Shown piece by piece: positions 44,692 through 56,234 of a stretch of DNA of 64,000 bases (positions are counted from its first letter, which is position 1; each line of letters starts with the position of its first letter). The translations under genes were made by a program, and so were the position numbers. The notes below the pieces were generated by a model that saw only the letters and a list, made by a program, of their open reading frames with translations, did no database searches and was not told where the DNA came from. The stretch is from contig WTXG01000015.1 in NCBI GenBank assembly GCA_022496185.1, positions 62,001 through 126,000 of the forward strand. The letters are read 5' to 3'. Origin of the DNA: Multifurca ochricompacta. Taxonomy: Eukaryota > Basidiomycota > Agaricomycetes > Russulales > Russulaceae.

Positions 44692-46496
44692 TCACCACCC
44701 CACACCCAAGCTGTGACCAAACCAACCAAGATCAAGAGTTCCGGATCCAGAACGGACAAGAAGGTTGTTAGTAAAATGATTTGAATTATTACGGTCATCG
44801 GACATGTAAAAAAGCGGTGTTATTTTCGAATGATTTCTGATTTCCTGTGCCGCCGACTTCACTGCGACCCCGAGTTCGCTGGCAGCCCGCAAAACAAAGT
44901 GCGGATCTCGCACAAACTCGCGTGCTAGTGAGATAATGTCCGCCTTTCCTTCCACCAAAATATCATTCGCTTCCTTCGGCGTTGTGATCAAACCAACGGC
45001 GCCGACGGCAACATCTGGGAGCGCTTTCTTGACAGCTTCTGCGAACGGAACCTGGAAAAAGAGGAAACTCATCTTTAGTCTCAAATTCCCCTTGATATAA
45101 AGAAAAAAAAGCGTACCTGGAATCCTGGTGCTACTGTTATCTTCTGTGCTTCCCAGTTACCCCCAGTGCTGACGTCAATCAAGTCGACGCCAAGTCTCTT
45201 CAGCTCGCCTGATAGCAAGATTGTTTGCTCGATGCCCCACTGTAGCCACTTCCCCTCTACGTCCTTCTCTGGGCCTTCCGCCCAGTCCGTAGCGCTGAGC
45301 CGCACGAAAAGTGGGCGGTCTCCCCAGGCGGCGCGGACGGCTTCAACCACGCGCAAAGGAAAGCGGATACGATTCTCGAAGGACTGCCCTCCGTAGATAT
45401 CCGAGCGCGTGTTAGTAAGCGGGGAGAGGAAGGAATGTATCAGATAGCCGTGTGCTCCGTGAATCTGTATGAAATCGACTTTGAATCCCCAATCAGAACT
45501 CGAACTCTACGAGAAATAACCCCCGAGCGGCGCCTAGGTACTCACAGCCAGATGCTGCAGATCGCTTGGTCGCTGCGACAAACGCATCCACGACGTACTG
45601 CAAATCAGCTTCGGTCATCTCCTTTGGGGTTGGGTATCCCGTTGACCAAGGTACGCTCCCAGGACCATAAACTGCGTGCAACAACAGACACAATCAGCAT
45701 CCGATCGAATCCAGTAGCAAGAAGATTAAACGAAGAAAGGGAGGAGGTACCATCCTCCGGCCACCCGCCCTCATTGGCGAAAGCAATGGACTCGTTCACA
45801 CGCTGCGTGCGATCCGCGCTCTTCTCGACCCACGGTGGGAGTGTCGACGCCTTGCGGCCTGCATGCGCAAGCTGAATTCCAATCTTTGCTCCTTGGCTGT
45901 GCGAAAAGTCAACCACCCGCTTAAGTGGGGCGATCTGGGAGTCTGTCCACAACCCAGCGTCCTCCGGTGAACTTCGGCCCTCAGGAACGACGGCGGTCGC
46001 CTCCATAACGATTCCACCAGCGTTGCGGGAAGCATAACCCTATTCGGCCAATCCCCAGACGCATACGTTTCAGTTCCATAGCATAGCATGTGTGAAATGA
46101 AATGGAGTACGCACGCCGATATGTACTAAGTGCCAGTCTGTCGCATGGCCATTTTCTGAGCTGTACTGACACATTGGCGCCTGAGAAGCGTGGATCCGAG
46201 ACCCGATGAGTTCCATGGCACACGAGGCACGCGAGCAACGATAACCACGTCGGCGTTACTCACAAGGAAGATACGATTTGGGAACGTTACGCCCCGGATT
46301 GTTAGCGGTTGGAATAGTGGTGGGAGATTCCTGTTCCGCGGGAAGGTCTCCTACGGGCATGGTCAATCAATCTATGAATACCGCCCCACTCCTTCAGCTT
46401 TGCGCATTCAAATCCCAAACGTACAGGAGACAAGGGGTTGCCTATGCTTGGCTCGTTGAGCGGGTAAAATTCGGGTTTATTGACGTTGAGTGACAT
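44692..46496 (-). CDS. NADH:flavin oxidoreductase, YqjM-class old yellow enzyme
   Basis: Seven exons (46496-46425, 46350-46264, 46180-46115, 46039-45751, 45671-45546, 45478-45117, 45051-44692) keep phase and give 453 residues. The FMN-binding barrel shows APMCQY (Cys57 and Tyr59, typical of the thermophilic-like YqjM class), [20 protein letters not shown], the substrate-binding His pair HGAH (220-223) and FVRLSATDW. It reduces activated C=C bonds with NAD(P)H. The core up to about residue 405 (AASELGV) matches the family, which then normally ends quickly with a WP-x-QYERA-like tail. Here the last about 45 residues diverge, so a last intron or a frame error may be missed near 44860-44830. Introns are 65-83 bp. 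It is divergent from TANGO2. Confidence 0.82.
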
Positions 46497-47249
46497 GTTT
46501 CCTGTCTGTATGCGGAAGTGATGATATGAACAGATGTTGCTGAGAACTGAGAGACAAAGACGAGTCCCACCTCATTTTATATTGATCATTTATATTAATC
46601 ACCTCACTCTGGCTCTGCTCTGGCACTAGAGCATTTGGACATTTATACTCATTCATTTCCAGGATGATAAAGGATGAATGAGTTATGAGTTGTTAAAAAA
46701 GTAGGCTAGTACGCATGAATTGGAACAAGCAAAATGGTATCACGTGTGAGCCCACCAGTCGGTACGAGAGTCACGCTCAAACCCGAGCGCGTCACGCCAA
46801 GCCACAGCCACCACCACCACCACTCCCACTCCACCCCCCGTCTCCTAGGATCAGGTCTAAGGTCCTATGTGCTGCTCGTGTGTATATGCTCATTTCCCTT
46901 GTTTGTTCAACTCAGATAGCTTGTGTTTCGGATATACGTACGCGAGAATCTTATTGTTATTGTTACGTGATTGACAGCTTCACCAGAAATTACCAGTGAC
47001 GCTTTCAGAGAAACGAGTTGGCCGTCATTGTATTGAAATTTTGTGATCTCAGTTATACCCCTAGTTCGTCCTTCCTTCCAGTCATGATGATGAACCTCTA
47101 GGCTCATGAATCTGTACTTGTACGGGCACCCTCTTTGTCCTTCTTAGGGAATTGAGCTCCGAGAAAGATAAAATATTGAACCGATCATTTCCCATCACTG
47201 ATCCTCCATTCATTCTGTCCTACCACTACCCCCCAACCCATTGAAGAGC
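46497..47249. promoter_or_regulatory. Divergent region between old yellow enzyme and TANGO2 genes
   Basis: About 750 bp between outward-facing start codons, AT-rich near 46575-46700, with a CACCAC repeat near 46810-46830. No specific site is claimed. Confidence 0.35.
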
Positions 47250-49031
47250 ATGTGTGTCGGCTTCTGGTCCCTCACTCATCGGGATTACGCACTGTATGTT
47301 TACCCTTCCCCTTTTCCTTCCTTCACACCCCTTGGCCCCCTTGGGCGAGCCCGCATGGGCTCTAGATATGCTCCGCTAACCGCGGAGGAGGTAGCATCCT
47401 GTGCGCAAACCGCGACGAGTTCCTGGCGCGCCCGACTCTGCCAGCTCACTTCCATTCATTCGAAACTTTTTCCAAGTCCGTCACCGTCACTCTCACTGAT
47501 CATGATGGCGGTCTGGTGGTTCAACATGAAGGCACAGGCAGCGTGCTCTCTGGCCGCGACGTACAGGCTGGAGGTACCTGGCTGGGCATTAGCCAGCGTA
47601 CCGGACGAGTCGCGTTCTTGTAAGTATTCAGCGCCCATTATGAGTTTGTTCTTCCATGCATGAAGCTCAGAAGCCCCCCGTCATGTCCTTTTCCTTTTCC
47701 TCCTCCTCCTCCCCCCTCCCACACGCACACCCGCATTTTCCCCCTTTCCCCCCCCCTCCCCCTTCCCTTTTCTGCTCCTCCCCATGTATCCGTATACAGA
47801 ACGAACATCACTGAGCCAGGAGCGGCATATACCTCATCCAGGGGTACACTTGTGGCATCGTTCCTGACTGATCCCCGTGAAGACCTCGCAAGTGAAGTTT
47901 CGGCCCTGATGGGTCAAAAGACAGCGTACGCCGGGTTCAACTTGCTCCTACTGGAACCTTTGCCTTTCACGGATAGACTCGCTTACGGCGCACGTCTCGT
48001 GACGAATGGGGGCGGTGGTGGAAAGATACAAGGTCGAGAATTAAATGAAGGTGAATGTATATCTGGTGGGATTTCCAATGGAGTGGATGGTCAAGGGGGA
48101 GACAGTTGGCCAAAAGTGGTTCAAGGTCGAGAAATGTTAGAAAACGTGCTCGATGAGCTTTCCCCTTCCCCTGAAAAGTTTGAGATCGAGGACGAGCAAG
48201 CTCATCACGCTCAACAACAAACAAAACTTGTCCATCGACTGATCGAAATTTTGACGTGAGTTGACAGCTTCTGGTCTTGTTCCGCGCCAGAAGGCACTCT
48301 TCTTGCCGTCTTGCCGTTCCCGTTCCCTTTCCTTTACCCTTTCCCATTTTCCCCATTTTCCCCATTTTCCCATTTTTATTCCTTTCCCCCGCCCTCTCTG
48401 CTCCCCTTCCCCTCTCTCCCTCTCTCCCTCTCTCCCTCCCCCTCTCTCCCCCCCTTTTCCCCCTCCTTTTCCCCGGCTCCGCCACCAAAGCTACCCACTA
48501 CCACCACCACCATGCCACATGCCACATGTCAACTGTCAACTGTTAACTGCCAACTGCCAACCACATCTACCTCATCTTGTCTTGTCTTATTATTTTTTTT
48601 AATTTTTTTCTTATTTCTTCCGAACCTGACCCTGACCTGAACTGAAAAACTGAAACTGACTTTGATGGGGACCGACCCTTTTTTTTTTATTTTTTATTTT
48701 TTATTTTGTCGTTTCTTCCCTTTATAGCGACCATTCGCCGATCTCCCCTCCTCGAACACGCGCGGAGCTCAAAAATACCATTCTCGTTCCTCCCTTCAAC
48801 ACAAGTAACAACAACAACAATAACCCAAACGCGCCACCAGCACCTGCTACTACTACTATCTACGGTACCCGTCTCGCTCAAGTTATCCTCGTCCGGCGCG
48901 ATGGACGCGTAACATACGTCGAACATGATGTATGGATGCTCGATGATCAAGGCGCGCCTGTCCGCGCTAGTCCATCCAATATGAGGGTGTTTACGTTCCG
49001 TCTAGAGTCCACAGCTCATGAAAGCGTGTGA
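47250..49031 (+). CDS. TANGO2: TANGO2/NRDE-family protein (DUF833)
   Basis: Four exons (47250-47293, 47395-47619, 47800-48255, 48728-49031) give 342 residues. The protein begins MCVGFW, with the conserved Cys2, and carries the family-naming NRDE motif (CANRDEFLARPT, Asn20-Glu23), then GGTWLGIS and TNITEP. The C-terminus has YGTRLAQVILV and FTFRLES, as in other members. The family is implicated in Golgi organisation and in mitochondrial or haem/lipid homeostasis; the biochemical activity is still debated. Introns are long for this window: 101, 180 and 472 bp, the last two being strongly pyrimidine-rich. An Asn/Pro-rich insert, coded by AAC repeats, lies in the last exon. Confidence 0.88.
48289..48720 (+). 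repeat. Pyrimidine-rich low-complexity block in TANGO2 intron 3
   Basis: Consists mainly of C/T stretches such as CCCTTTTCC and CTCTCTCCC repeats, then ACTGTCAACTG-type repeats and a TTTTTTATT repeat before the acceptor at 48726-48727. Confidence 0.75.
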
Positions 49032-49730
49032 GAGAGAGAGAAAGAGAGAAAGGAACCGACGGCGAAGCATGGAAAAAAAAGCCCCCTCCCACATATTGGG
49101 CGCGGTTGGCTCATTTTAATTTTTAATTTTTTTAATCACAAATTATATATCGAACGAATGGAATCGAACGAAAAGAAAAAATTGTCCCAACGAGCGTTTT
49201 GCATGCGTGTGTATGTGTGTGTGTGTGTTTAGCCTCAAGGCAAATAAATGAAAACAATTCTCGCGCACAAAAAAAAAAAACAATGACGGAAGGAATGAAG
49301 GGAAGGGAAGGGAAGAGAAGAGAAGCGCGATACAGAGAGTCTATTAACACAAAAGTATGGGTATTTCCATGTGCCATATCGAAAAAAAAAAAAAAAGTAA
49401 AACAAAGCTGTCCATAATCATGCTTCCTAGAACACGATATACTGCAGCAGGACAGGCGCGCAAAATACCGATGGCAAAAGTAAAGATAGTACAAGGGAGC
49501 GCCAGACAAGGGGGAGACTTTTGAATAACATGGCACGGAGAGAGAGAGAGAGAGAGAAAGAGAAGGGAAAGGAAGAGGAGGAAGGGTATTGCTAAATTAG
49601 AGACACGCCGGGAGGGGAGGGCAGGGGAGTGGGGGAGGGGGAGGGGAGGGATAAGCAGATTAAGGTTAAGATAGGCAAGAATAGCGTCATTCGGAGGAGC
49701 AGCCTAGAAGCATAATGGCCTGGAACGCCT
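49032..49730. other. Convergent spacer between TANGO2 and the Zn2Cys6 gene
   Basis: About 700 bp between two stop codons, filled with short repeats: GA and GAAA tracts (49029-49050, 49539-49565), a TG repeat (49205-49227), GGGAA repeats (49298-49322), A12-15 runs (49268-49280, 49382-49395) and G-rich DNA near 49612-49650. Confidence 0.5.
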
Positions 49731-51282
49731 CTACATGACGCTGTGGAACTCCGGATGGTGACCATCGAGATCTTTCGGATACACACGTACACTGGGATGT
49801 TCTGGCACGGGAGGGAAGTATGGATTATATGCGCTACCCTGCGCTTGCGAGAGCGCATGCCATTCTTGCAATTGTGAAGCCCGGATTGGTGCAGCCTCGC
49901 CCGATGACAGCGGCGTGATCACATCGCTGTCCGGCGGCGTTGAAAGGGACTCATATCCTCCAACGGAGTCATTGCCCGAGGCGTAAGGCTCAGCGCAGCA
50001 CTGGCTGGAAAAAAGAGCGGAAGGTGTCTGAGCCTGGTAATCCTTTATTTTATTTATTTTGATGAGTAGCGCTTACTGTAAAATATCCCCAAGTTCTTGT
50101 ATACGTCGCGTGAGAACGCATGGGGCGTGGCCATTGTGCTCTTGTAATCCGCGCATGACACCAATTGCACCGTGTAGTTGCTGCGAAAGCCCAAGCAAGA
50201 CCGCGCTCGCGTTGGGGTTCGCATGACATGGGCAGTAGACATCCCCCCGGGAGTCCCTCCTTGTTGGGTGCGATATCTTGGATCGGCGCCTGCATCGGAG
50301 TGATATGCACCTGGATGTTGCAAGTAGGGGCTATATGAAGAAGAACCGGCAGAACCATCGCTTGAAGAATTGCCGTTCGTGCCATATTGCATCGCGTGTT
50401 CATGATATGATGCGGAAGCAGAGTTCTGCGGAGGGAACATTTGATACGGAGAGGCTTGAGCCGAGTCAGGTGAGGGAGAAAACCGGTAAGGGAAGTTCTG
50501 CGACAAATCGCCAGGTTCAGATTTAATTGGAGTGTGAGACGAGGAGGTATTGGGTTGGCCAATGTCGAAGGAGCTGCGTTGACGGCGGAGGTCTATACGC
50601 ATGCCTGGTGGGCGTTTGGATGCACGTGAGTGCCACTTCTCATTTGGGTCTCCGTCGCAAAAGTTTGCGTCTGCCCAACGTGGGTGGGGCTTTCCTGTAA
50701 GGTTACATATAGACGTCAGCGGAAGCATGAATGGAAAAATGGCAGCGGGTTAGCTTACCGCGAAGCTCGCGGACGAGACTTTCAGCTCAGCAATGCGGTT
50801 GCGGAACCGCGTGTTCTCGTCAACATTTGGATCGTCCCTAAAAGTGAGGAACGAGGTTGGGAAAGGAATGGAAATCGTAGAGATGTTGACACAGACCTGA
50901 TACTTGGGTCATCGATCTCATATACACAGAGACCGGTCTGGGAAGGGGAACGAAAAAGGTCAGGTCAGCATTGCCGGTCGTGGGGTGAGATCCCCCGTAA
51001 GAGAAGGTAATCACCAAGCCGAGCTGGATACAGCGCTGACAAGGGCGTTTACGATCACACTTAAAGAAAGAAAGGAAATGACGAGATGAGCAAGTTGGAA
51101 GGGATCTGGAAGGGGATGGCAGGCAGGCAGACCTTTCTTTTTGAAGTGTGACAGTTAAGGCAGGACTGCGTGGTGCGGTTACGCCTCCGCTTGCGATGAT
51201 CCATGTCGAGACTGAACTCGTACGCGGAGGCGGCCTCAGCCTTTAGATGAAGAGTGGGCTCAAACTGAGGCTGGGCGTCCAT
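49731..51282 (-). CDS. Zn(2)-Cys(6) binuclear cluster transcription factor (two frame breaks)
   Basis: Six exons: 51282-51133, 51059-51015, 50937-50897, 50837-50759, 50694-50077, 50004-49731, about 402 residues. The DNA-binding cluster is Cys41, 44, 51, 57, 60 and 69 (spacing C-x2-C-x6-C-x5-C-x2-C-x8-C), split by introns 1 and 2 and followed by a short helix (RFRNRIAELESL) that may dimerise. The middle is Ser/Pro/Tyr-rich. A conserved C-terminal helical part reads YCPCHANPNAS and GLSQQLHGAIGVM. Two one-base losses break the frame: near 50783 in exon 4 and in the C6 run at 50243-50248 in exon 5. Each is needed both for conserved residues and for the phase of the next intron. There is no large fungal-specific middle domain. 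The target genes are unknown. Confidence 0.82.
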
Positions 51283-51464
51283 CTGAGTGGTAATGGGGAG
51301 ATGAGATTAGTGGGAAAAGGGAGAGAGAGGTATTTGAGGAGTGTGAAGGGTCAATAGAGGACATATTGGGAGGAGAGAGATATATAAAAGATTGGGATTT
51401 CATGACGCTTGTCTTGACTGTTGCTGGTTGGTTGGATGATGAGGTTATGTTAATTTGTTATTTA

Positions 51465-51523
51465 ATATTATTATATTATATTATATTATATTATATTATA
51501 TATTATTATTACTATTATTGTTA

Positions 51524-51564
<41 letters not shown>
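51465..51564 (+). repeat. TTATA and TTA microsatellite
   Basis: About seven TTATA units, followed by about fifteen TTA units with small interruptions, about 180-280 bp upstream of the Zn2Cys6 start codon. Confidence 0.85.
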
Positions 51565-51566
<2 letters not shown>

Positions 51567-53716
51567 CCCCTTTATTTTATTTTATTTTTTTTTTCCACAA
51601 ACTTCTCACTTTCATTTCTCAAATAGGAAAAAACCGAAAACCGGGACTGGCTGGACACCAAAAAAGTTTGACGGCCAGAAGGTTCGACGGACGGTTCGAC
51701 GGAGGGCGGCCAGGGACGGTAGTTTGACAGCTCGTGCGACTGGCCGGTACTCTGCCCATATTCTTTTTTCACTCCCAGCGGTGCTCCTCAAAGGCGCGAG
51801 TCTCGCTCTCCCATGCCACATCACAGCCGCAACTCTTCTGCTATTACACCCATATCTATCTCCGTTCACATCAAATCAACCAAACTGACTTTCCATCCCC
51901 GCCATCTTTTCAATTCATTTTACGTCTTTTGGTAAACAACGTACTTACCCACCCTGCAATTACTGTACTTTCGTCATCATCATCTACCGCACCTTCCCCC
52001 CTCCCCCCTCCCCATCCTCAGGGACCCTCACCAAGCGTTACCCCCGGAACTCCGATTTCCCTGAAACTTGGTTCCGGCACGAGGCCCTTTTAATAACAAG
52101 ATCTACTTGGTTCGTTTTTAAAGTAAACTTATCTTCGCTTGGTTTGCAAAACAAGGACTGCCGGCATTTCCTTCCTCTGCCTGCCTTCATACATACATAC
52201 ATTCATTCATCCATTCATTCACCTTAGTCTCTATTTTTTGGTTTTGGTTTTTTTTTTTTGGTCTCCTGTAGTATCATTCATGATGAAAGACAAAGAAAGG
52301 AAAAAAAAATATAAACCCCAATCTTGAACTGGTCGTCGAAGATGATGAAATTGTGGTGCTGCCCATACACGTTTATCGCTCCCGCCTCCCCTCGTTGTGA
52401 GGTCCTCGTAGATTTGCTACGATAATGCACCTCCAAACATAACACATGCCATCGATATGAACTCCTCCCCCGTTGGTGCTCCCTCCGGCAAATGCGACTC
52501 TATCGACGTCACTGGCATCATGGGCCTGCCTCGGGCTAGCCAAACGACGAGCATTCCTCACCAGATTCACAAAACGCTTTGCACACGTGAGCACGCCACA
52601 TCCGCATTCCCCCAGGGAACCTGCTTTCCAAAACTTTTCATCTTGTACACGTTGCAAGACTCCGCGTGTGTCGGTTCGGGCCAAATCACGGGCAGTTCAT
52701 TCGTGAGAGATCCATGAACTTTCCACTATTTTGGTCCCCCATTTCTCGGAACTCCCCAGCGCCACGACTTGCGCGCTCCGAATCAGAGACAATCTATGAA
52801 GAAGCGGTAGCTATATTTCGGCTCTCGCCATTGTTTTTGCAAACCTAGCACTCTGGGGAGGGTCGTGGGCTGTCCTTGATCAAGAGTCTGACGTCGATTT
52901 TTGAGTGAAAATGGGACAAGGGACGAGAAAGGGGACCGTCTCGGCCTGTAATGGCAGGTCGACTGATTAAATGGCCCACAACTCGCAAAGGCTATTATCG
53001 AAAATCGAGACTTTGTCGGTGGGGGCGTGGGGGTGTGGGTATAAAATGTCCCATTTCGGGCATCTCGCGGGCATGAGCACCAAAGTTATCACAGGGGGAA
53101 TTCTCCGGTGAAGTGGTCAAGGTCAAGCCGTCTATGGCTCCGTACTACTACACAAGGTGAAGAGAAGGAAGGAGGAGGAGGAGGAGGGGGGGGGAAGGGG
53201 GGGGGGGGAACCGTACACACACACGGTCAAGGTCAAAGAAGGAGAGAGAGAACGGCGAATCTCGTCATTCCGACATGCTTCCGTCAGGCCGCTTGTACAG
53301 TTCATAGAAGAACGGCTGCCGTTGGAGTAATTGAGATGACGGCTGTCCCCCAGATGAACCCTTCCAGGTCGTCGTGAGTCAGCTTAGGACTGCGAAAAAT
53401 TTAATCTTTCGTAATAAAGGCGCTCTTTGGGTTTTTTTTTTGTTTTTTGTCTTTGTTTTTTTTTACCCCGGAAACACAGGTGAGCAAATTGCATAGCCCT
53501 AATGACACTCCCTTGGTAGAGAGAGATTCAGGCTCAAACTCAAGTGACTCTCAAGAGGATCAAGAAAGAATGAGGGGCGGTGCCTGCATTTGAGATCCCA
53601 ATCGAGCGACGTGTATGGTTTCGGAATTAAGCGTACACCTCCGAGCCCCCGAGCCCCTCCCCCCCTGAAAAAAAAAAACAAAGAAGGCCAACTCGAACTC
53701 GAACTACCTTTCAACC

Positions 53717-53747
<31 letters not shown>
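53717..53747 (+). repeat. AAGA tetranucleotide microsatellite
   Basis: About seven AAGA units in tandem, in a spacer. Confidence 0.8.
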
Positions 53748-55880
53748 GACTCAGACTCACTACCCTCCTCACTCGAACATCAGCGCGCTGACTTGGTTAT
53801 GTTATTACATCTTAAAATATGCTCAGATCGCATTTCACCGGCTTTGGGATTCTCTTATAAACTCAAGGAGGGGGGGCCGATTACCCTTCGTCGGATCTGC
53901 AAGCTCATCCGTGTGCAACACTTCCTAAAACGTGTAGTGGAGCGAGCGCATTGACCAGATTGGTTTGAATCTGTACATTTTCGTATCTCACTCATCTCAC
54001 GACCCAACTTTAGGTTGTGGCGCTCCGCGTACGACAATCGGGCCGCCGCCGAGACAAGACGATGATGATGATAATGATGATGAATAGTGATGATGATAGT
54101 GATGCACCCTCACCAACTTACCGTGGTTGCCAAACAAAGCCTTCTCCGTGATTGTATCGTTTATCGTTTCTTTGCTCGTGAGGAAGAGGAGGAGGAAGAA
54201 GAGGAAACTAAGCTTAACTATTGGGGTTTCGACACACATACACCACACATGCACAGCGCGGGGTTCACCGACGTTGAATAGGTGTCCGATCCCCGCGCTC
54301 GGACACCCATCCTCAACGAGCGTTTCCCATAGCAAATCACTCGCAAAGGATGGCATGGTACGAGCAATTTGTCATTTCGCTTGGGACACGCCACGTGCTG
54401 GCGAATCGTGCTCACTCTCAACTCACTCACTCACTCACTCACTCATCATCACTCACTCATTCACTAACTCACTCCAATATAACTATAACACTTGCCAACC
54501 CGCGGGAGTATCCTCGCGCCAACGTAGCGGTCACCTCGGGAGATTTACTTTCCACACCGCCTCTTTCGAAGATAATCGACGGATGCTGCGGTCCATTTAG
54601 TGATCCTTGTGTTTCCGCTGCAGGCGCGCCTCAAATCATGCTTCTCTTCTCATGCCATGCCGGATCCTGTCTCACCAAACTGTACCGCTTTTGCTCTCCT
54701 TCTCCTACTCCGCGGACTCCCGGACTTTGTCCTCAAACTGGGACGGGATCTTCTCGATTACTCAGGGCCTAGCCGTCGCTGTATCCTTCGTCGCCCGGCC
54801 GCGATGCATCCTTATACATTCATGCTACCCCACCACAATATCTCTTACCTCCTCTGTCGTCTTGGAAGCTTCGCCACTAGCGCAGTTTGGAGTAGTTCAT
54901 GCACTCCGACATTGTCGGTAGTTTTTCAGATTTAATAATAACTGTATTATTTCACTAGTCCTGTCCTGTTCTACATTATTTTTCTATCGATCCCCATTCG
55001 CGTCATTTGAGCCACTCGTGTGGGGCCCCAACATCTCATCCCCGTAGGCCACATTGAGAATGGAAGCCTAGAAATCCTGGCGCAACAGAAGCTAAAGCGC
55101 AAGCCATACATCCATGAGAACGCTCTCCCAATTGACATGCGCGTGACACGGCCCGTAGGGGTGAGATGAACCAACGGTGCTGGCTCGGCGGGAGCACTAG
55201 CACGTTGGACGTTGGGGAAGGGGAAGCAACTTGGGGTTATCCGAACCGATAGAGTGTAGTGGCGTCGGAGACGAGCGCAGCCCAGAACCGGTCTGCAATC
55301 AGACAGAGATGCTAGGCGTAGCAGATTCTAAAACAGCTCAATCATCTCATCAACCCACGATCGTCTGACGACGGGGCTTATACTTCATACTCCTTTGAGC
55401 CGAGGTCGCTAAGCCCGTCGCGGAACACACTTAGGTTTCACAATAAAAAAAACAACCGGAAAACCGGATGGCTAAGCGTCTGCAGGACCTTGTTTATGTA
55501 TCTGTACACATGCAGGGAAGACAGTAGCCATGTTTGTGATCGTACCTTTTGTCTGGGACCTCCTTAATCAAAACTGTGGCGGTCTCTAGTGGCGCAAGAA
55601 GTATAGTCTCTGAATACTCAGCCTTGCTATCTGCATCGATGGAGTGGCGATGTGCGGTAAATTTCACCGACGTGTGAATGCCATATACTTTTGGTTGGCG
55701 ATACCAAGGAATGACGCGGAGATGATATTGCTGCTGTGGAACACATACTGAAACTCCTCCGCCGATGTGCTCGGTGTGGCTGAGTGGTGTAGCAACGCGA
55801 TTTCTGTTAACTGCTGTTGATCGAAAATATGGAAGAACGAGAAGCTATTAATACATGCCAGTAGCGGTTGGTGCGATGTG

Positions 55881-55960
55881 TCGTCGTCGTCGTCGTCGTC
55901 GTCGTTGTCATTTTAGAAAAATGAAAGTGAAAATGAAAATGAAAATGAAAATGGAAGTAG
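55881..55960 (+). repeat. GTC and GAAAAT microsatellites
   Basis: Seven GTC units (55881-55902) are followed by about four GAAAAT units and degenerate copies, in the region upstream of phosphatidylserine synthase. Confidence 0.8.
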
Positions 55961-56103
55961 AAGTGGAAATGGAAAATGGGGAAATCAAAATGAAAAATAG
56001 AAAAATAAAATAAAATAAAATAAACAAGACCACCTTTATAAGATAAGGTAATTAAATTTCGTAAACGTAAAATAAAATAAATAAATAAATTGCACAGTCA
56101 CAC

Positions 56104-56125
56104 GCACGTGCATCAAAGCACGTGC
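56104..56125. promoter_or_regulatory. Two GCACGTGC E-box palindromes upstream of phosphatidylserine synthase
   Basis: Identical 8-bp palindromes lie at 56104-56111 and 56118-56125, 14 bp centre to centre, about 110 bp upstream of the ATG at 56235. CACGTG is the core bound by bHLH factors. In yeast, phospholipid genes including the phosphatidylserine synthase gene CHO1 are controlled by Ino2/Ino4 through related E-boxes. Use here is inference. Confidence 0.5.
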
Positions 56126-56234
56126 CGATTTATTTCCTTTCTAAGATGAGTTTGCTGGACGGGTCAACACCAGACGCAAATAGCACCACTTCAATGCGTG
56201 GAGTGCTTGACGACACTTGTTTCCTACCCTCATC

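Larger units (their letters stand above)
51283..56234. other. 5-kb divergent spacer rich in microsatellites, no supported gene
   Basis: Holds TTATA and TTA repeats (51465-51564), CGAC-rich repeated motifs near 51670-51720, G/GGA tracts (53165-53212), an AAGA repeat (53717-53747), an ACTC repeat (54421-54444), a GTC repeat (55881-55902), GAAAAT repeats (55920-55960) and two GCACGTGC palindromes near 56104-56125. Open frames around 52373-52717 and 54087-54935 have no recognisable motif. Confidence 0.5.

Noticed and set aside
54350..54935. Plus-strand open frames with hydrophobic segments
   Set aside because: The frames overlap each other, contain microsatellite-coded residues (ACTC repeat) and show no conserved motif.
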